DNA of 64,000 bases, from assembly GCA_028583415.1 (NCBI GenBank), contig CM053271.1:91530584-91594583 (forward strand). The letters run 5' to 3'. Source of the stretch: Protea cynaroides. Its lineage: Eukaryota; Streptophyta; Magnoliopsida; Proteales; Proteaceae. This document shows positions 9,775 through 22,113 of this stretch, piece after piece. Numbering within the stretch: position 1 is the first letter of the stretch; every line of letters begins with the position of its first letter. The position numbers and the translations under genes were made by a program. The notes beneath the pieces were generated by a model. It made no database searches and had not been told where the DNA came from. It was given only the letters and a program-made list of their open reading frames with translations.

Positions 9775-12013
9775 TATCACACCCCAATTCCGCACTATTC
9801 AGAATGGTGTGATGAACCGCTAATAAACCAACGGTTCAACCAAGACCTCAAATAGGCTGTGTCCGTTTGCTTAAACCATACACATCCACAACAATAATCA
9901 GAGTAAATACACAATAGCGGAAGTCTTAAATATTAAGTGAACTGAGAATCTAAATGTGATAAAATAAATAATTTAACCAATTATTTCCAAAAGGACTAAG
10001 ACATAAACTTAAATAATTAATTCAAATATATTGTCTGTATAATCCAAATAAAAGTCTAATAAAAAACAGAAGAGTTGCACTCGCATGTCGAATCATGCGA
10101 CTCCATCATCACTTCAGCGTCCATCGCCGCAGCTTGCCAGTACATAGGAGCATTTATATAATCTTCAACAGTGGTACATGCATCATCAACTAAAATATTC
10201 GACGTCGAAAAGGGTGAGCACACATCATGGCTCAGTGAGCAAACAAAACAATGCAATAAACATATGCATGCATTCAATTCATATCTTTGGTCTGGTTCAT
10301 AAGTTTGCAATGTGCAATAGAAAGGATAGGTGAGCTTCCACACCTCTATACACAAGTGTGTAGAGCCGCCCAATGAATCTCGGCATTGCCGTCCCACATG
10401 TACCCACCATGGAATAGAGATAGAGCTAAAGTGCTTAGGACCGTACCGCATCACACTTCCCCTGATGCTCTATCCATACCAACACGTAAGCCCCTGTTGG
10501 CGAGGGCTTGCAAACTGGGCTCGCAACTAACCAATCCTAATATCAACAGTGTATCCAAGGCCATACCCTAGCATCCCTCAATACATCCATAGAGATAGAG
10601 CTAAGGCCCCCCGACAGAGTTAGAGACTACATGGTCTGAGACCACCTCCCCTGATGCCCTACGACGTAATAGTTCTGCATTGGTAATGGCGATATGACGA
10701 TGCTAGTGGACAAGACTTGAGTAGAGATAGAGCTAGAGTCTGGTGACCAGGATGAACCATAGTGTCACGTCCTCCCCCTGATGCTCCACTCGCATCAAGT
10801 ACACTAACCACACACATACATTCACATGCCTATTCCTAACATCACCATTAACATCATGTTATAAATAAACAAAATTAAATATGCATGAATAGTAATAGCA
10901 GGAATATTGGATGACATGTTAAATGCACATTACACGCAAACAAGCATAAAATCATTCATGGCATTGGACTCAATAAATAAAAAAGTTTATTATTAACCAA
11001 TTAGTTTAGGTCTTGTTCCCTCACCTTTGATTGAGTGTAGATCCTCGTTCAAGCTTTATGAATCACCTTTAAATCACTAGAAAGGCCTAACAAGTCGATA
11101 GATTTTAATTAGAATTAATTCCAACAAATTTAGACTAGCTGAAATCATAGGGTCGCAGGTAGGGTAGCACCTAGGGTCGGTTACCCAGTCGACCCTAAGG
11201 TGTAGGGTCGGACATGGGGTCGATTACCAATCGACCCTATGTACGACCACACCCTCCCTGGGACTTCCCGAGGGCATGTGATCGATCCTGTGGTCTCGTA
11301 GGTCCATTCTAAGATTGTTCTATGGCTCATAACTATGATTTTTACACACTTTCCATTGCCTATGATGATTACTTCCATGGATTCCTTTGAAACTCATCCA
11401 TGGATAGATGATTTGGGTTTCTGCTAATCTTAACTTCTTCATGTTCCATTCTAGGCTCTTAATTTATGAAGGGAATTAGACTCATACCTGAAGTTGGCTG
11501 ATTCAGAGGTTTCTCTGAAGTTCCTCCTCTTCCTTAGTCTTTTCTTCAATTTTCCTTCTCTTCTTCTCTTCCTTTCCTTTCTCTTTCTCTCACTTTCAAT
11601 TAGGGTTCTAAAAGGAGTGAAAGAGGCTAAGAGACGTCCTATTTATAGAGAAAAACCCTCCAAAATAAGTCTCATCGAGTTTAGGAAAGAATCCCTTAAA
11701 ATTAGGAAAGTTTCCTAATTTACGGTTTCTGTCTGTCATCATAGGGTCACACGTAGGGTCGCAGGATCCGTCGACCCTACGTTTTTCTAGTCATGCGACT
11801 CTAAGACTAGAAAATCATAGGTTGGACTTCTGTTGAGGTGGGGTCGACCCTACCTGTTTAGGCATGCGACCCTACCCTCATATATACTGTTTCTGGGTCA
11901 AATTCATACCTGGTCTTGTAATTTCCTTCACGTACTTGGTCCACTTGGCTCGACCATGATAGGTAGACCTGGTACAAAGTGGTAAGACCGGTTAGTTTGA
12001 TACGGGTCTTACA
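9775..12013 (-). repeat. 3' LTR of E2
   Basis: A 2239-bp minus-strand LTR. Its minus-strand start TGTAAGACCC is at 12013, directly beside the polypurine tract AAGAAGGGGGGAGT, and its end at 9775 reads GTGTGATA, so the terminal CA is mutated to TA. The TATA box is at about 11640-11650. Confidence 0.93.
10056..10454 (-). CDS. LTR-embedded Cys-motif ORF (E2 3' LTR copy)
   Basis: This 132-codon minus-strand frame lies in the LTR. The middle block CLLHCFVCSLSHDVCSPF and the end block TTVEDYIN...STCECNSSVFY are shared in frame with the copy in the other E2 LTR and with E1 and E6. The last Cys of the CEC-N-S-C tail is Ser here. The family is unknown. The start codon is the first Met in frame and is not conserved between copies, so the real N-terminus is uncertain. 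Confidence 0.4.
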   Translation of the reverse strand: MMRYGPKHFSSISIPWWVHVGRQCRDSLGGSTHLCIEVWKLTYPFYCTLQTYEPDQRYELNACICLLHCFVCSLSHDVCSPFSTSNILVDDACTTVEDYINAPMYWQAAAMDAEVMMESHDSTCECNSSVFY

Positions 12014-12029
12014 ACTCCCCCCTTCTTAT

Positions 12030-15000
12030 TAATAATTTCATCCTCGAAATTGAGACATACCTTCCGAGTCGAAAAGGTGAGGATATTGTTTCCGCATAGC
12101 ATTCTCTTTTCTTCCCTTTTGATCTCTTCTATATCTCAGCTTCTCCAGGTGACTTTAACATAGTATATGTCACGGTTGCGTAGACGTTGAACCTTTTGAC
12201 TGGTGATCTCAGTTGGTGATACTTCGAATGTTAAATCATCAGTTAAATCTGGTGGATCTGCTGTCAAAATGTGCGTTGGATCTTTGACGTACTTCTTTTA
12301 TAAGGAGATATGAGATACATCATGCACACTTGACATAGATGGTGGTAGGGCTAACTGATAAGCCACTTTTCCACATTTGGCTAGAATCTCATAGGGCCCG
12401 ACATATCTCGGACTTAGCTTCCCTTTTTGTCTGAATCGTTTTAAACCCCACATAGGTGATATTTTCAAGAACACCTTATCACCTACGACAAATTCAAGGT
12501 CTCGGCGTCGAGTATCTGCATACTGTTTCTGACGATTCTGACCCGTTCTTACTCTTTCCTTGATAATGTCGACTACTCGACATGTCTCTTCAACAAATTC
12601 TGGTCCAACAATACTACGTTCTCCAATTTCATTCCAAAACAGAGGAGTTCGACACTTCCTACCATACAGTGCTTCATAGGGTGACATCTGTATAGTAGTC
12701 TGATAGCTATTGTTATAAGCGAACTCGATCAATGGTAGTTTTTCATCCCATGATCCTTTAAAATCAATTACACAGGCTCGAAGCATGTCTTCTAAAATCT
12801 GAATGGTATGCTCTGACTGTCCGTTTGTCTGATAATGGAATGCAGTACTAAACTTTAATGTTGTACCCATAGCCTTTTGCAATCCTTCCCAAAACTTTGA
12901 AGTAAATCGTGGATCTCTGTCAGACACAATGCTTTCAGGTACACCGTGTAGTCTGACAATATTATCCACATATAGCTTGGCTAACCTCTCCAGGGTATAC
13001 TATGGTCGTATTGCTATAAAGTGAGTTGTCTTAGTTAGACGATCTACAATCACCCAGACCGCGTCAACTACTCGAGGAGTCAATGGTTACCCGGTGACGA
13101 AGTCCATAGAGATGCAGTCCCATTTCCATGCTGGTTCTAGCAGCGGCTGCACCAGTCCTGCAGGTCTTTGTCGTTCAACCTTTACCCTCTGACAATTTAG
13201 GCATTGAGACACGAATTTAGCTACATCTGCTTTCATTTCTCTCCACCAATATAATTTCTTCAAATCATGATACATCTTTGTGCTTCCAGGATGTACCGAA
13301 TAGGCGGTGGTATGAGCTTCCTTTATTAGTCGGTGTCTAATGTCTACATTTTCTATTTCAGGAACACATATTCTTCCTTTGTACTTCAGTACCTTTTCAT
13401 CATCTAAGGTGAACTCAGGAGTAGTCCTACCTTTTTCGATGTCTTCTTGTACCGTTCTCAGATAAGAATCTGATCTAATAACTTCCTTCACTTCATCAAT
13501 TATATTAGGTACAATCTTCACCGTTGCGAACATATTTGAAAACCGATGGATAAACCCTTGGTTGGTTGATTCATCCGGTGCATCTATTACAAACTGCTCA
13601 TTACCATGATTGAACACTTTTCCTGTAGTACACATTGTTGCAGTCGTGTTAACCTCCTCTTGGGATTTTATCATTGTTTTTCTACTCAGCGCATCAGCAA
13701 CTACATTAGCTTTCCCTGGATGATATTGGATATCACAATCATAATCTTTCAATAGTTTCAGCCATCTTCTTTGTCTCATATTCAACTCCTTCTGATTAAA
13801 GAGATAAGTGAGACTCTTATGATCTGATTTAATCTGAAATTTTTCTTCATACAAATAATGTCTCCATATTTTTACAACATGTACTACTGCCGCTAACTCC
13901 AAGTCATGAGTGGGATAGTTCTTTTCATGTGTTTTCAGTTGTCTTGAAGCATATGCAACTACTTGTTCTCCTTGCATAAGTACACATCCTAAACCCAATC
14001 CAAATGCATTAGTGTATAAATAAATGATTATCCTGGAATAGGAATAGTCAAGATGGGAGTAGATATCAATCTTGCCTTCAATGTTTGGAAACTATTCTCA
14101 CATTTGTCAGTCCAAATAAACTTCTCTCCTTTCTTAGTCAAACTGGTGAGCGGTACGGCGATCCTGGAGTAGTCTTCCATGAATCGTCGGTAATACCCAG
14201 CTAGACCTAGAAAACTTCTAATTTCTGCAATATTCTTTAAGTGTTTCTCACCATATGATTACTTCTATCTTAATAGGGTCCACTTTAATCCCTTTTTATG
14301 ATGCTATGTGATCTAAGAAGATCACTTCGTTTATTCAAGTCTCATATTTCTTGGACTTGGCATAAAGCTTTTCCCTTCTCAGCTGTTGTGAAGCTGTTCT
14401 AAGATCCGTTGTATGAGTTGCTTCATTCTTGGAATAAACCAAAATATTATCTATGAAAACAACGACCAACGTGTCCAACATGTCATGAAACACCGAGTTC
14501 ATCGGTTCCATAAAATGTAAGGGCATTGATTAATCCAAACATCATAATCGGAAACTCATAATATCCAATCCCGATTCTAAAGGTATCTTCGAGGTATCGT
14601 TGTCCAAATTCTTCAGCTGATGATATCTTGACCGAAGATCAATCTTAGAAAATACCTTTGCTCCTTGCAACTGTTTAAAACAAGTCATCGATCTGAGGTA
14701 GTAAATATCAATTCTTGAATCGTGAGCTTGTTTAGTCCCTGGTAGTCTATACATAATCTGACACTACCGTCTTTCTTCTTCACGAATTGGCGCTCCCCGT
14801 GATGCAATACTTAGCCGATTAGAACCCTTGTCTAATAACTCCCGTAGTTGAGTCTCAATCCCTTCAACTACATAGGAACTACTCTATAGGTGCCTTTGAC
14901 ATAAGTATCGTCCTTGGTAACAAGGCGATGACGAACTCGGTCGTATGATTAGATGGTAACCCAGGTAAGTCTCCTGGAAACACATTGGAAATTTATACAT

Positions 15001-15400
15001 CACATCAATATCTTCTATATGTGGTTGTTCTTTGGTAACGTATATCACAGATACCATATATCCAACTTCTTTCTCTTCAAAGCATCTCTTCGCCTTTAGC
15101 ATAGAGAGGATCAGCTTTCACTTCTTAGGCAACATGCTTCCAATAATACTAAATTATATGCGATCTTTATTCATGAATGATAACCTCTTCTATGTACATA
15201 ACAACTTGTAGAGTGTTGAGACAACCAGTCTATTCCTAAGATGACGTCAAAGTCTGCCATCTCAAGTCGATTTAGGTTGCATCCAAATTTTGTCTATTCA
15301 TATGATTCGAACATTGTTCATAACACTCATCCAATACAACATCTAGTCCAAAAGGGTTTGAACTAGCAAGTCTGGTATAAAGGTCTTAAGAGCTTGTCTA
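12030..15400 (-). pseudogene. pol: pol of E2 (fragmented)
   Basis: Minus-strand pol read from about 15400 down to 12030. It has protease remnants (DFDVILGMDWL-like coding near 15225-15260); RT fragments at 14335-14754, including FIDNIL where relatives have FIDDIL; RNase H and the integrase HHCC finger with the start of the core at 13087-13998; and the rest of the integrase core at 12298-12969. Chromodomain coding sequence lies about 12050-12290, out of frame. Multiple frameshifts and stops separate these blocks, and the RT portion is especially damaged (14000-14900). This is a non-functional relic. Confidence 0.9.
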
Positions 15401-16800
15401 GTTCCTTCATTTCTTAGTTTTTCAAAGACTATTGCTTAAAATCTCATATATTGAAAGAAACTCATTATCTTATCCTTGCTGTTCTACCCTGATCTCTCTT
15501 TCATATACCTCAAAAATATCTTGTGATTGTTACTTACTTTCTTGCTCATGCACTCTTTTATAGACATAACTCATATCCTTCCATTCAGTAATCTCGAAAC
15601 AAATCCTCCATTACTTTATCTGAGGTTCATTGGCTGTAGCATTTAATCTGAATCCAATCATCTTTCTTCCAATAATTCCATTATCACTAAACATCTTTTC
15701 AATGGATGTCGAGAAATGTAAGAATCAGAATGTTTATCCAAAAGCAATTCATTTCCTTCTTTCAATTTAGTATAATGACGAACACTTGCTTTATCTAGTG
15801 AACTTAGGTTTAAAAGATCAGGAGTAAATCTGTGGTAATCCAATCGGCATCAAAAGGTCGTTTAGTTGCATGATGGTCCAAATACATGGAAATAGAGGTT
15901 TTATAGTTCTTAACCTCATTGTTACAGGTTTTATCGAGAATATAATGCCATTGGTTGAGGCACTATCAGAATAAATCTGGAGAAAGATTTGGTACATCAA
16001 TAAATCAGGTATAATCGAAAAGATGTACGCTCAACATGATTAAACATTTAACTGTTCATTCAGTTCATATCTCTGTTCATGTTGTTGATCATGAAAGTGG
16101 CTCAGTTTGGTATAATCAAGACTAATTCCAAAAAAATAACATCTATAACTCCAATTGACAGGTTGAATCAAGAAGGTATCCTGTCAAGATATGAAAATTT
16201 AAAATCAGGTATGTGCATCCTCTATAATCATAAGAGTAAATCAATAAAGAACCGCCTCCTATATAACCTATCTAGTTATATGGCCACAATAGATTTGATC
16301 CTTTGCTGAAGATATACGAGGCTACATCATCAGAAAATATTCCTTTAATCCTTGTCGGATCATTTGGTCATGATGCAGCTATCCCCTACATCGGTGGTTG
16401 ATAAGGGTAACCACCTTGATACACTGCTCGTTGTGCACCAAGCTTCTACACTGGCATGTGCATTACTAAACTTGCTGTATGGTAGGCACTGTGTTATAAC
16501 TAACAGGTGCTGGGGGTACGGTGTTGCTACCAATTGGTACCGTACTTGGTTTGACCCAGAGATGTTGATGTAGCATTGGCAACTTGGATAGTTTCCATGG
16601 CAACTTGCATAGTCGATATCATCTGTTGTTGCTCATGTATTTTGTCTGACTAAATTTATAACAACCGTGGCCAAGGTACTTGGTAGTCCAGGTGATTGGC
16701 TAGAGTGGCCTGGTTGTTCACCTCCTTTGATTTGCTCCAATATGATTATCATTATTTAGCATCTTCTCCGATGAGTTTTCATTACCCGTTCTCGACCCAG
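15400..16800 (-). pseudogene. gag: gag region of E2 (heavily decayed)
   Basis: Minus-strand sequence whose N-terminal part (about 16360-16760) still aligns by eye with the Gln/Pro-rich gag start of E6 and E5, including the equivalents of SNTVP and GGYPYQPP. A LWPHW-like remnant near 16290 marks the Gag domain. From about 16250 to 15400 similarity is faint and I cannot place a zinc knuckle. No reading frame survives. Part of the 15480-15600 stretch matches E4 at 27690-28090, so the two minus elements share this region. Confidence 0.6.
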
Positions 16801-16817
16801 ATAGTGGTGGGATCAAG

Positions 16818-17009
16818 TTGCAACATCTTCTTAATGCTCAGCGGGTAATGGATCAGCGTGTGGTGGATCTCACTCTGAGTCTTCACATCGCCCATGAGTA
16901 TAGCTTTATGTTCTTTTATAGTTACTCTCATTTTGGTCTATGGCCATTGTTCTCTTATCTCTGTTGGATTCAGCCCGAGATCTTTCCATTTACCTTTACA
17001 GAGATTTAG
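16818..17009 (+). pseudogene. Remnant of the antisense ORF (C-terminal part) in E2
   Basis: The plus strand, antisense to E2, encodes LLNAQRVMDQRVVDLTLSL. This matches the LLDAQRASDQRMAKLTASL segment near the end of the antisense ORF in E6 and its E5 counterpart. It lies between the E2 primer site and gag, the same place as in E3, E5 and E6. The N-terminal three quarters of the ORF are absent here. The match shows that the antisense ORF was already present in the ancestor of these subfamilies. Confidence 0.6.
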
Positions 17010-17391
17010 GCGTTACTAACCATTTTCCTTCTTTTTGAATCATACATCGAGTTTTACCTCTTGTGAGTGCCAACTCGGTATTCCAATTTTTCTGCTTTAC
17101 AGATGCTTCCTTCTTGCTACGGTACTATATATTTTGTATACTTAGGCAATTGCCCGACTTATAGATAGTACCCTTTATTATTTGTTTATTAGGATAAGTT
17201 TTGAATTTTCTTTTTCTATTTGAGTATTTACATATGGTTCCACCTTTAATATGTACATTATTGTCTTGTTTAAGTTCTATCTCAACCAACACAGGTGCTT
17301 AAGGTGCATTTGTATTAAAGCTTTTAAATTATCCTAACTCAGTTCATGGACTCTAGTGGAAGTATTCAGGTTTAATGGGCAAGGCCTGAGA

Positions 17392-17403
17392 GCTCTGATA
17401 CCA
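17392..17403 (-). other. Primer binding site of E2 (initiator Met tRNA)
   Basis: On the minus strand TGGTATCAGAGC follows the 5' LTR after a 3-nt spacer. It complements the 3' end of plant initiator-Met tRNA, the usual primer for many chromoviruses. Confidence 0.9.
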
Positions 17404-17406
17404 AGT

Positions 17407-19647
17407 TGTCACACCCCAATTCCGTACTATTCAGAATGGTATGATGAACCGCTAATAAACCAACGGTTCAACTAGGATCTCAAATAGGCTGTGTCCGTTT
17501 GCTTAAACCATACACATCCACAACAATAATCAGAGTAAATACACAATAGCGGAAGTTTTAAATATTAAATGAACTGAGAATCAAAATGTGATAAAATAAA
17601 TAATTTAACCAATTATTTCCAAAAGGACTAAGACATAAACTTAAATAATTAATTCAAATACATTGTCTATATAATCCAAATAAAAGTCTAATCGAAAACA
17701 CAGGAGTTGCACTCGCATGTCAAATCATGCGACTCCATCATCACTTCAGCGTCCATCGCCATAGCTTGCCCGTACACAGGAGCATTTATATAATCTTCAA
17801 CCGTGGTACCTGCATCATCAACTAAAATATTCGACGTCGAAAAGGGTGAGCACACATCACGGCTCAATGAGCAAACAAAACAATGCAACAAACATATGCA
17901 TGCATTTAATTCATATCTTTGGTCTGGTTCATATGTTTGCAATGTGCAACAGAAAGGATAGGTGGCCACCGCACCTCTATACACGAGTGTATGGAGCCGC
18001 TCAATGAATCTTGGCATTGCCGTCCCACATGTACCCACCATGGAATAGAGATAGAGCTAAAGTGCTTAGGACCGCACCGCATCACACTTTCCCTGATGCT
18101 GTACCCATACCAACACGTAAGCCCCTGTTGGTGAGGGCTTGCAAACTGGGCTCGCAACTAACCAATCCTAATGTCAAACAGTGTATCCAATGCCTCATCC
18201 TAGCATCCCTCAATACGTCCATAGAGATAGAGCTAAGGCCCCCCGACAGAGTCAGAGACTACACGGTCTGAGACCACCTCCCTTGATGCCCTACGACGTA
18301 ATAGTCCTGCTAAGGTAATGGCGATACGACGATGCTAGTGGACAAGACTTGAGTAGAGATAGAGCTAGAGTCTGTTGACCAGGATGAACCACAGTGTCAC
18401 GTCCTCCCCCTGATGCTCCACTCGCATCAAGTACACTAACCACACACATACATTCACATGTCTATTCCTAAAATCACCATCATCATCATGTTATAAATAA
18501 ACAAAATTAAATATGCATGAACAGTAATAGTAGGAATATTGGATGACATGTTAAATGTACATTACACGCAAACAAGCATAGAATCATTCATGGTTTTGGA
18601 CTCATTAAATGAAACAGTTTATTATTAACCAATTAGTTTAGGTCTTGTTCCCTCACATTTGATTGAGTGTAGATCCTCGTTCAAGCTTTATGAATCACTT
18701 TTAAATCACTAGAAAGGCCTAAGAAGTCGATAGATTTTAATTAGAATTAATTCCAATAAATTTAGACTAGCTGAAATCATAGGGTCGCAGGTAGGGTAGC
18801 ACCTAGGGTCGGTTACCCAATCGACCCTAGGGTGTAGGGTCGAACGTGGGGTCGGTTACCAATCGACCCTATGTGCGACCACACCCTCCCTGGGACTTCC
18901 CGAGGGCATGTGATCGATCATGTGGTCTTGTAGGTCCATTCTAAGATTGTTCTATGGCTCATAACTATGATTTTTACACACTTTCCATTGCCTATGATGA
19001 TTACTTCCATGGATTCCTTTGAAATTCATCCATAGGTAGATGATTTAGGTTTCTCCTAATCCTAACTTCTTCATATTCCATTCTAGGCTCTTAATTTATG
19101 AAGGGAATTAGACTCATACCTGAAGTTGGCTGAGATTCAGAGGTTTCTCTGAAGTTCCTCCTCTTCCTTAGTCTTTTCTTCAATTTTCCTTCTCTTCTTC
19201 TCTTCCTTTTCTTTCTCTTTCTCTCACTTTCAATTAGGGTTCTAAAAGGAGTGAAAGAGGCTAAGGGACGTCCTATTTATAGAGGAAAACCCTCTAAAAT
19301 AAGTCCCATCGAGTTTAGGAAAGAACCCCTTGAAATTAGGAAAGTTTCCTAATTTACGGTTTCTGTCTGTCATCATAGGGTCGCACGTAGGGTCGCAAGA
19401 TCCGTCGACCATACGTTTTTCTAGTCATGCAACCCTAAGACTAGAAAATCATAGGTTGGACTTCTGTTGAGGTGGGGTCGACCCTTCTTGTTTAGGCATG
19501 CGACCCTACCCTCATATTTACTGTTTTTGGGTCAAATTCATACCTGGTCTTGTGATTTCCTTCACGCACTTGGTCCACTTGGCTCGACCATGATAGGTAG
19601 ACCTGGTATAAGGTGGTAAGACCGGTTAGTTTGATACAGGTCTTACA
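17407..19647 (-). repeat. 5' LTR of E2
   Basis: A 2241-bp minus-strand LTR with intact TG...CA termini, closely similar to the one at 9775-12013 and followed by the target duplication ATTCC. The TATA box is near 19273-19284. It carries both CGACCC clusters and the LTR ORF. Confidence 0.93.
17688..18041 (-). CDS. LTR-embedded Cys-motif ORF (E2 5' LTR copy)
   Basis: A 117-codon minus-strand frame matching the ORF of the other E2 LTR. It contains CLLHCFVCSLSRDVCSPF and the tail LTCECNSCVFD with all three tail cysteines. Start uncertain, function unknown. If E2 were transcribed, this copy would lie in the leader upstream of the primer site. Confidence 0.4.
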   Translation of the reverse strand: MVGTCGTAMPRFIERLHTLVYRGAVATYPFCCTLQTYEPDQRYELNACICLLHCFVCSLSRDVCSPFSTSNILVDDAGTTVEDYINAPVYGQAMAMDAEVMMESHDLTCECNSCVFD

Positions 19648-19652
19648 ATTCC

Positions 19653-19816
19653 GATCGCATTTCGAAGATAATTTCATGACATATTCATCCAAGTAGGTAA
19701 TAGCCTATGACCCTACTGTAGGGTTCATTAGAGAATCACCAACCTTTGGGTTAAAGGCCGAAAACCTGTCATATTGGTTCACTTATGCTGAGGGTGGCAA
19801 AAATGGGGTGCTTACA
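19653..19816 (-). mobile_element. B2: LARD-type LTR fragment, right piece
   Basis: This continues 6900-9774 after E2. It matches the LARD LTR end (46018-46240), including TTTCGAAGATAAT, CCCATGACCTTGCTG-like text and the terminal GGCAAAAATGGGGTGCTTACA-type end. On the minus strand this is the LTR start. The sequence then switches abruptly to the interior of a Tekay-like LTR (E3), so B2 is inserted into the E3 5' LTR. The five bases after the junction are CTTGG; the other copy would lie left of the window. Confidence 0.75.
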
Positions 19817-20615
19817 CTTGGATACACTATTTGGCATTAGGATTGGTTAGTTGCAAGCGCAGTTTGCAAGCCCTCGCCAATAGGGGCTTACGTATTGGTA
19901 TGGGTAGGGTATCAGGGTAAGTGTTTACGGTGTTTGATCTGGATACTTTAGCTCTATCTCTATTCTATGGTGGTATATGTGGGACGGTAATGGTGTTTGA
20001 TCCATTGGGCGGATTCACACACTTGTGTATAGAGGTACGGGGGCCACCAAACCTTTGTCTAGCACATTGCAAACTTAAAAATCAGACCAAAGATATGAAT
20101 TAAATGCATGCATATGTTTGTTGCATTATTTTGTTTGCTCACTGAGCCGTGATATGTGCTCACCCTTTCGACATCGAATATTTGACATCGAATATTTTTA
20201 GTTATTGATGTAGGTCCTACTGTGGAAGATTACATGAACACGTCGATGAATGGATACGTAGCTACGATGGACGTTGAAGCTATGGAAGAGGCGCATGATC
20301 CGTCGTGCGAATGCAACTCATGTATTTTTTATTAGCTTAGTTGTTTAGTTATTGGAACATGTAATTGATTATTCTACTTTATTTTATGTCTTGAGATATA
20401 TTAGAGATAATTAGATACTTAATTATGCTATCACTGTCAGATACTTAGTTCATTAGTATTAAAGACTTTCGGTATCGTTTATTTACTCTGATTTTGCTTG
20501 TGGAATGTATCTGGTTTAATCGAATGGGCATGGCCTATAAGAGATCCTGGTTGAATCGTTGGTCTATGGACGATTCATCACACCATTCTGGTTGGTTCAG
20601 AATTGGGGTGTAACA
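19817..20615 (+). repeat. 5' LTR of E3 (last 800 bp)
   Basis: It starts inside the LTR at the sequence equivalent to 6120 of E1 (GGATACACT...GGTTAGTTGC) and runs to GGGGTGTAACA, followed by the primer site, so it is a 5' LTR. A partial duplication of CATCGAATATTT is visible near 20172-20198. Confidence 0.88.
20207..20335 (+). pseudogene. LTR-embedded Cys-motif ORF (E3, conserved C-terminal block)
   Basis: A 43-codon block in frame: DVG, TVEDYMN, then HDPSCECNSCIFY and stop. All three tail cysteines are kept, although the nucleotide sequence differs at many third positions from E6 and E1. No open start upstream; the preceding frame is disrupted by a local duplication. Confidence 0.4.
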
Positions 20616-20618
20616 GCT

Positions 20619-20630
20619 TGGTATCAGAGC
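20619..20630 (+). other. Primer binding site of E3
   Basis: TGGTATCAGAGC lies three bases after the LTR end and complements the 3' end of initiator-Met tRNA. Confidence 0.9.
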
Positions 20631-20899
20631 TCTCAAGCTCTGCTCTATTAAACCAGAATACCACCATAAGAGTCGTAAACTGAGTTAGGATAAATTAAAA
20701 ATCGTAATACGAATACACCATAAGCACCTGTGTTATTGAGACATAAATTAAGAAAGAGAATAATGCATGTATGTAAGGGAGAAATAAATTTTGTAGTTAT
20801 ACCAAAAAGAGAATAAGAAAAATGTACTTCCGAATCAGAGTACTGTCCACAACCCGGGCAGTTACTCTGTAATATAAAAGGAAAAAGAAATAAACGGTA

Positions 20900-21820
20900 T
20901 CATGGAGCTGGGGATGCTGGAGGAGGAGTTGCCTCACGATCTCGATCATAGTCCTCAGCATATACTCTCGTAAGCCAGGCTACCTGAGTCTGGGTTACCT
21001 GGAGACTAGCTGCCAGATCCGCTACCCTCTGATCCGTGGTACGCTAAGCCTCCCGAATCTCACGTAGCAGTTCCATCTGGTGGTGGGCGCGATGGACCAG
21101 CTGAGTGAGAAGGAGCCCGAGAAGGGCCAGCTCTAGTGGAATGCTATGGTGATGGAGGAGGTATGGCATCCATGTCCATGAACATCCGATCATCATCTTC
21201 CTCATCATCACTCTCGTGGACCTTTGTTGTTGCTATTGCTATCGCCTTCGCATCTGCTGCCTCTACTCGAGTAAGGGGACGTACCATAGTGTTTCTCTCC
21301 TTGTCACTGATCTGCACATCTAGCATCCCCATCCTACAGATGGCCTCCCAGTCAAGGTCAGTTGAAAAAGTGTTCTCGTAAATCATCTCATTTACCAAGT
21401 TTACATGCAGGCGAGTGAGCAGAGTGGTGATCAAATGACCATAGGGTAGGTTACCCACCAGACCAGGTGTCATGGCACGGTGCATGGTCCTGATAACGAT
21501 ATAAGGAAGGCAGATAGGCTGCCTTGTGCAGATGCAGTACAGAAGGTACTGAACCTTCTCATAGTGTCCACTCTGGGGAATCAGGTTGTGCTGAATGATC
21601 TTACAATACACTTGAGGCTCTGGATGTAGGTTAATTGCCTTTATCTGCTAGCGATCGTCCCGAAGAATCTGGTTATAAATTTTTGTGCTCATTCGCATTG
21701 ATAGGAACTGGGGTTCCTTGGGTTCGCAATATACCAAGGGACCGTCATTTGAGATACCGAGGATATCAACCAACTCCTGACAGTTAAATGAGACCTCTAC
21801 ACCTTTAACTAAACTGGTGA
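20900..21820 (-). pseudogene. Antisense ORF of E3, C-terminal part (Transposase_32-like)
   Basis: Encoded opposite to the element between its primer site and gag. Readable blocks are VKGVEVSFNCQELVDILGIS (near 21750-21800), then HNLIPQSGHY, ICTRQPICLPYIVIRTM, LITTLLTRLHV and DWEAICRMGM, then an acidic segment. The end is LQVTQTQVAWLTRVYAEDYD and a Pro-rich terminus stopping at 20900. The pattern resembles the plant 'putative plant transposon protein' domain (Transposase_32, PF20167) from memory of the family; biochemical function unknown. Breaks: a TAG near 21650 where relatives have Trp, a stop at 21144, and frame damage after it. The N-terminal part lies at 28242-28524 because E4 is inserted between them. 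Confidence 0.7.
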
Positions 21821-22113
21821 TGTCACACTCCAATTCTGAACCAACCAAAATGGTGTGAGTGAATCGTCACTGAACCAACAGCTCACACCAAGATCTCGAT
21901 AAGACCGTGTCCACTCATACAAACCATTGCACATAACCACAATCAGAATAATAATAAATACAGCGGAAGTCTTTAATAAAATGAACTGAGTAATCTATTG
22001 ATAAATTTAAATAAAATATTCAATTATTCAAATAACCAGAACTTAAATAATATCTTTACATCAACTTCATCCCAACTAAAAAATAGTTAAAATAAATCAA
22101 ATCAAATCAAATC

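Larger units (their letters stand above)
9775..19647 (-). mobile_element. E2: complete but decayed Tekay-like element
   Basis: This minus-strand element is bounded by two LTRs of about 2.24 kb and flanked by the exact 5-bp duplication ATTCC (9770-9774 and 19648-19652). Removing it restores the B2 sequence across the junction, matching the LARD LTR near 46000-46025. In element order it has the 5' LTR (17407-19647), a Met-type primer site, a remnant of the antisense ORF, a heavily decayed gag, a fragmented pol, a clean polypurine tract (12014-12030) and the 3' LTR. The outer base pair of the 3' LTR is mutated (plus strand TA instead of TG). Confidence 0.93.

Noticed and set aside
16079..16573. 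Plus-strand frames of about 75 codons in E2
   Set aside because: They lie over the decayed minus-strand gag and match it by nucleotide sequence, not as proteins.
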